Positions 5,261 to 6,769 of a stretch of 6,769 bases of DNA are shown in pieces (within the stretch, counting starts at the first letter, position 1; every line of letters starts with the position of its first letter). The translations under genes were made by a program, and so were the position numbers. Under the pieces are notes generated by a model. That model did not search any database and was not told where the DNA came from. It was given only the letters and a program-made list of their open reading frames with translations. The DNA is from Planctomycetales bacterium (GTDB taxonomy: Bacteria > Planctomycetota > Planctomycetia > Pirellulales > Thermoguttaceae): contig SKJM01000455.1 in the NCBI GenBank assembly GCA_007122045.1, forward strand, positions 1-6,769, written 5' to 3'.

Positions 5261-5275
5261 GGCAATGTAACCATG
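5252..5275 (+). promoter_or_regulatory. Start-stop element (AUG-UAA) with ribosome binding site before mfd
   Basis: GGAGGG (5252-5257) is followed after 7 nt by ATG (5265-5267), which is immediately followed by TAA (5268-5270). The mfd ATG (5273-5275) comes two bases later. The ribosome binding site is thus ideally spaced for the one-codon ORF and 15 nt from the mfd start, which is long. Ribosomes could initiate at the first AUG, stop at once and restart on mfd, tuning its level. The site also overlaps the stop of the upstream gene, so translational coupling is possible. Confidence 0.45.
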
Positions 5276-6769
5276 AGCAGCGTGCTCGCTCCCAGCGACG
5301 CCTCCTCGCAACTGCGGGACCTGATTGGCCGGCTCGACCGGCACGGGGGGTTCTGCGAGGTCGTTGCCTCCCTTGAAGCGGGTCGCGCCGCCACGCTCGA
5401 CGGCGTGTGGGGGGCCGCCTGCTCGCTGGCCGCCGCCCGCTTGGCCGAGCACTGTCCGGGAACCCTTGCCCTCGTTTGCCCGGAGGTGAGTGGCGTCGAC
5501 CGCCTTGTCGACGACCTGGCGCTGTTCACCTCCGTGCAGCCTGAACGGTTTCCCGCGTGGGAAACGCTCTCGCCGCGCCACGTGCTCCACGACGACGTGT
5601 TCGGGGAGCGCCTGCGGGTTCTGAAACGGCTTGCCGGGGCCGACGCGCCCGGAATCCTCGTAGCCGCCGTTCAAAGCCTGCTGCAACCGGTGCCCGACCG
5701 TGCCGCGCTGGCGCAGCACACGCGCCGGCTGCGGGTGGGCGCCGAGGTGCCGCCGGGCGAGTTGGCCGCGTGGCTTGCCGAGGCAGGGCTGCACCATACG
5801 ACGGCCGTCGAACTGCCGGGCGAGTTCTCCGTGCGGGGCGGCATTGTCGACGTCTTCGCGCCGGATTGGGACGCCCCGGTGCGCATCGAGCTGTTCGGCG
5901 ACGAGATCGAGTCGATCCGCCGGTTCGACGTCGCCTCGCAGCGGAGCCTCGCCCGGCTCGACGCCGTCGACCTCACGCTGGTCGACCCCGCGGCCGCCGG
6001 GCGCGCCCACCTGGCCGACTATCTGCCCGAGCCGAGCTGGGTCATGCTGGTCGAACCCGGCGAGATCGACGAGCAGGGGCGGCATTACCTGGAGCGCGTC
6101 GAGACGGCGGAGGCGCTGCACGGACTGCCCGAGGTCGTGCGAAGCCTCACCCGGTTGCCTTCGGTCACGGCATGGGGCGTCGCGCCGGCTTCGCTCGAGG
6201 CCACCTGCCAGTTGCGGGTCGAATCGGTCGAGCGGTTCAGCGGCGAGTTGGGCCGCGTCCGCGAGGAGCTGGACGAGGCCTCAGCGGGCCAGGAGGTGTT
6301 CGTCGTCTGCCAAACCGAGGCCGAGGTGCGGCGTCTGGAGGAGTTGTTTGCTGAAACGCAGGCCGCCCGGCAGGGGCGACTGCACTTTCCCGTCGGAACC
6401 CTTTCGAAGGGCTTCCGGCTGGTGCCCGAGCAAACCGTCCTGCTCAGCAGTGCGGAGTTGTTCCACCGCGAGGACCTGGTGCGGCCCGCCCAGCGGCGGC
6501 TGGGCCGGGCGATCGACAGCTTTCTCGACTTGCGCGAGGGCGAACTCGTGGTGCACGTCGCCCACGGCATCGCCCGCTACCGCGGGCTGAAGCTGCTGGA
6601 AAAGGGGGCACGGCGCGAGGAGCACCTGGTCCTGGAGTTCCACGGCGGCACCCGGCTGTACGTGCCCACCTCGAAAATCGGCCTGGTGCAGAAGTACGTG
6701 GGCGGGACCCAGCGGCGGCCCACCCTGGCGCGGCTGGGGGGGCAGACGTGGGTGAAGCAGAAGGCGCGA
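5273..6769 (+). CDS. mfd: Transcription-repair coupling factor Mfd, N-terminal 499 residues; 3' end outside window
   Basis: Mfd removes RNA polymerase stalled at DNA lesions and recruits UvrA for nucleotide excision repair in the cytoplasm. The visible part holds the UvrB-homology module (about 1-340). It has the degenerate nucleotide site region LDGVWGAACSLAAARLAE (42-59), DVFGERLRVLKRL (108-120), VAAVQSLLQPVP (130-141) and the signature GEFSVRGGIVDVF (183-195), then PVRIELFGDEIESIRRFD (202-219). A less conserved linker domain follows. The RNA-polymerase-interacting domain has REGELVVHVAHGIARYRGL (421-439), RLYVPTSKIGLVQKYVGG (461-478) and LARLGGQTWVKQK (485-497). The frame is open without interruption to base 6769. 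Full-length Mfd is usually about 1,100-1,200 residues, so the translocase motor and C-terminal autoinhibitory domain lie beyond the window. The ATG at 5273 is the first in-frame start after the upstream stop and gives a normal N-terminus; a GTG at 5282 is a weaker alternative. Confidence 0.97.
   Translation, partial: MSSVLAPSDASSQLRDLIGRLDRHGGFCEVVASLEAGRAATLDGVWGAACSLAAARLAEHCPGTLALVCPEVSGVDRLVDDLALFTSVQPERFPAWETLSPRHVLHDDVFGERLRVLKRLAGADAPGILVAAVQSLLQPVPDRAALAQHTRRLRVGAEVPPGELAAWLAEAGLHHTTAVELPGEFSVRGGIVDVFAPDWDAPVRIELFGDEIESIRRFDVASQRSLARLDAVDLTLVDPAAAGRAHLADYLPEPSWVMLVEPGEIDEQGRHYLERVETAEALHGLPEVVRSLTRLPSVTAWGVAPASLEATCQLRVESVERFSGELGRVREELDEASAGQEVFVVCQTEAEVRRLEELFAETQAARQGRLHFPVGTLSKGFRLVPEQTVLLSSAELFHREDLVRPAQRRLGRAIDSFLDLREGELVVHVAHGIARYRGLKLLEKGARREEHLVLEFHGGTRLYVPTSKIGLVQKYVGGTQRRPTLARLGGQTWVKQKAR

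Noticed and set aside
4496..6121. 541-codon open frame on the minus strand across the 331-aa gene and mfd
   Set aside because: It lies opposite two supported genes, one of them the unmistakable mfd, and has the composition of an antisense shadow.

Overview
The window is about 6.8 kb of GC-rich DNA and looks like the chromosome of a planctomycete-type bacterium (Planctomycetota, perhaps Pirellulales). That placement is an inference. It rests on a secreted protein built of DUF11-type repeats, long Pro/Ala/Glu-rich spacer regions, high-GC coding bias that opens long false ORFs on the opposite strand, and large low-density intergenic regions. No marker gene fixes the taxonomy.

Left part (1-1554): a leftward gene for a secreted protein of unknown function begins at 761 and runs off the left edge. 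It has a clear signal peptide and a good ribosome binding site. Upstream of it, on the same strand, is a near-consensus extended -10 promoter (about 937-965), which gives a predicted leader of roughly 170 nt. The rest of this 0.8 kb divergent region is AT-richer than the genes. It holds one possible small ORF (870-1040, 56 aa), a 28-bp direct repeat pair, a hairpin with a T run on the minus strand, and a short stem-loop upstream of the rightward gene.

Middle part (1555-4054): a 727-aa exported protein has a signal peptide, about 250 residues of low-complexity linker and four Ig-like DUF11-type repeats. It is followed after 10 nt by a 101-aa membrane protein with a CxxCxxC motif and a Gly-rich transmembrane hairpin. 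The two are probably co-transcribed, and a long imperfect hairpin lies 17 nt after the second stop codon.

Right part (4055-6769): a 210-bp gap carries a candidate sigma-70 promoter, then a 331-aa low-complexity protein that changes from acidic to strongly basic and contains a duplicated WxxLxxxLG motif. The transcription-repair coupling factor gene mfd follows after 12 nt, on the same strand, and continues past the right edge. Only its UvrB-like module and RNA-polymerase-interacting domain are inside the window. The junction before mfd holds a well-placed ribosome binding site in front of an AUG-UAA start-stop pair, two bases upstream of the mfd AUG. This is the most unusual regulatory arrangement in the window.

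No tRNA, rRNA, CRISPR array, transposase or phage gene was found. The strongest leads are the start-stop element before mfd, the unrecognised 331-aa partner gene, and the small CxxCxxC membrane protein next to the DUF11 protein.
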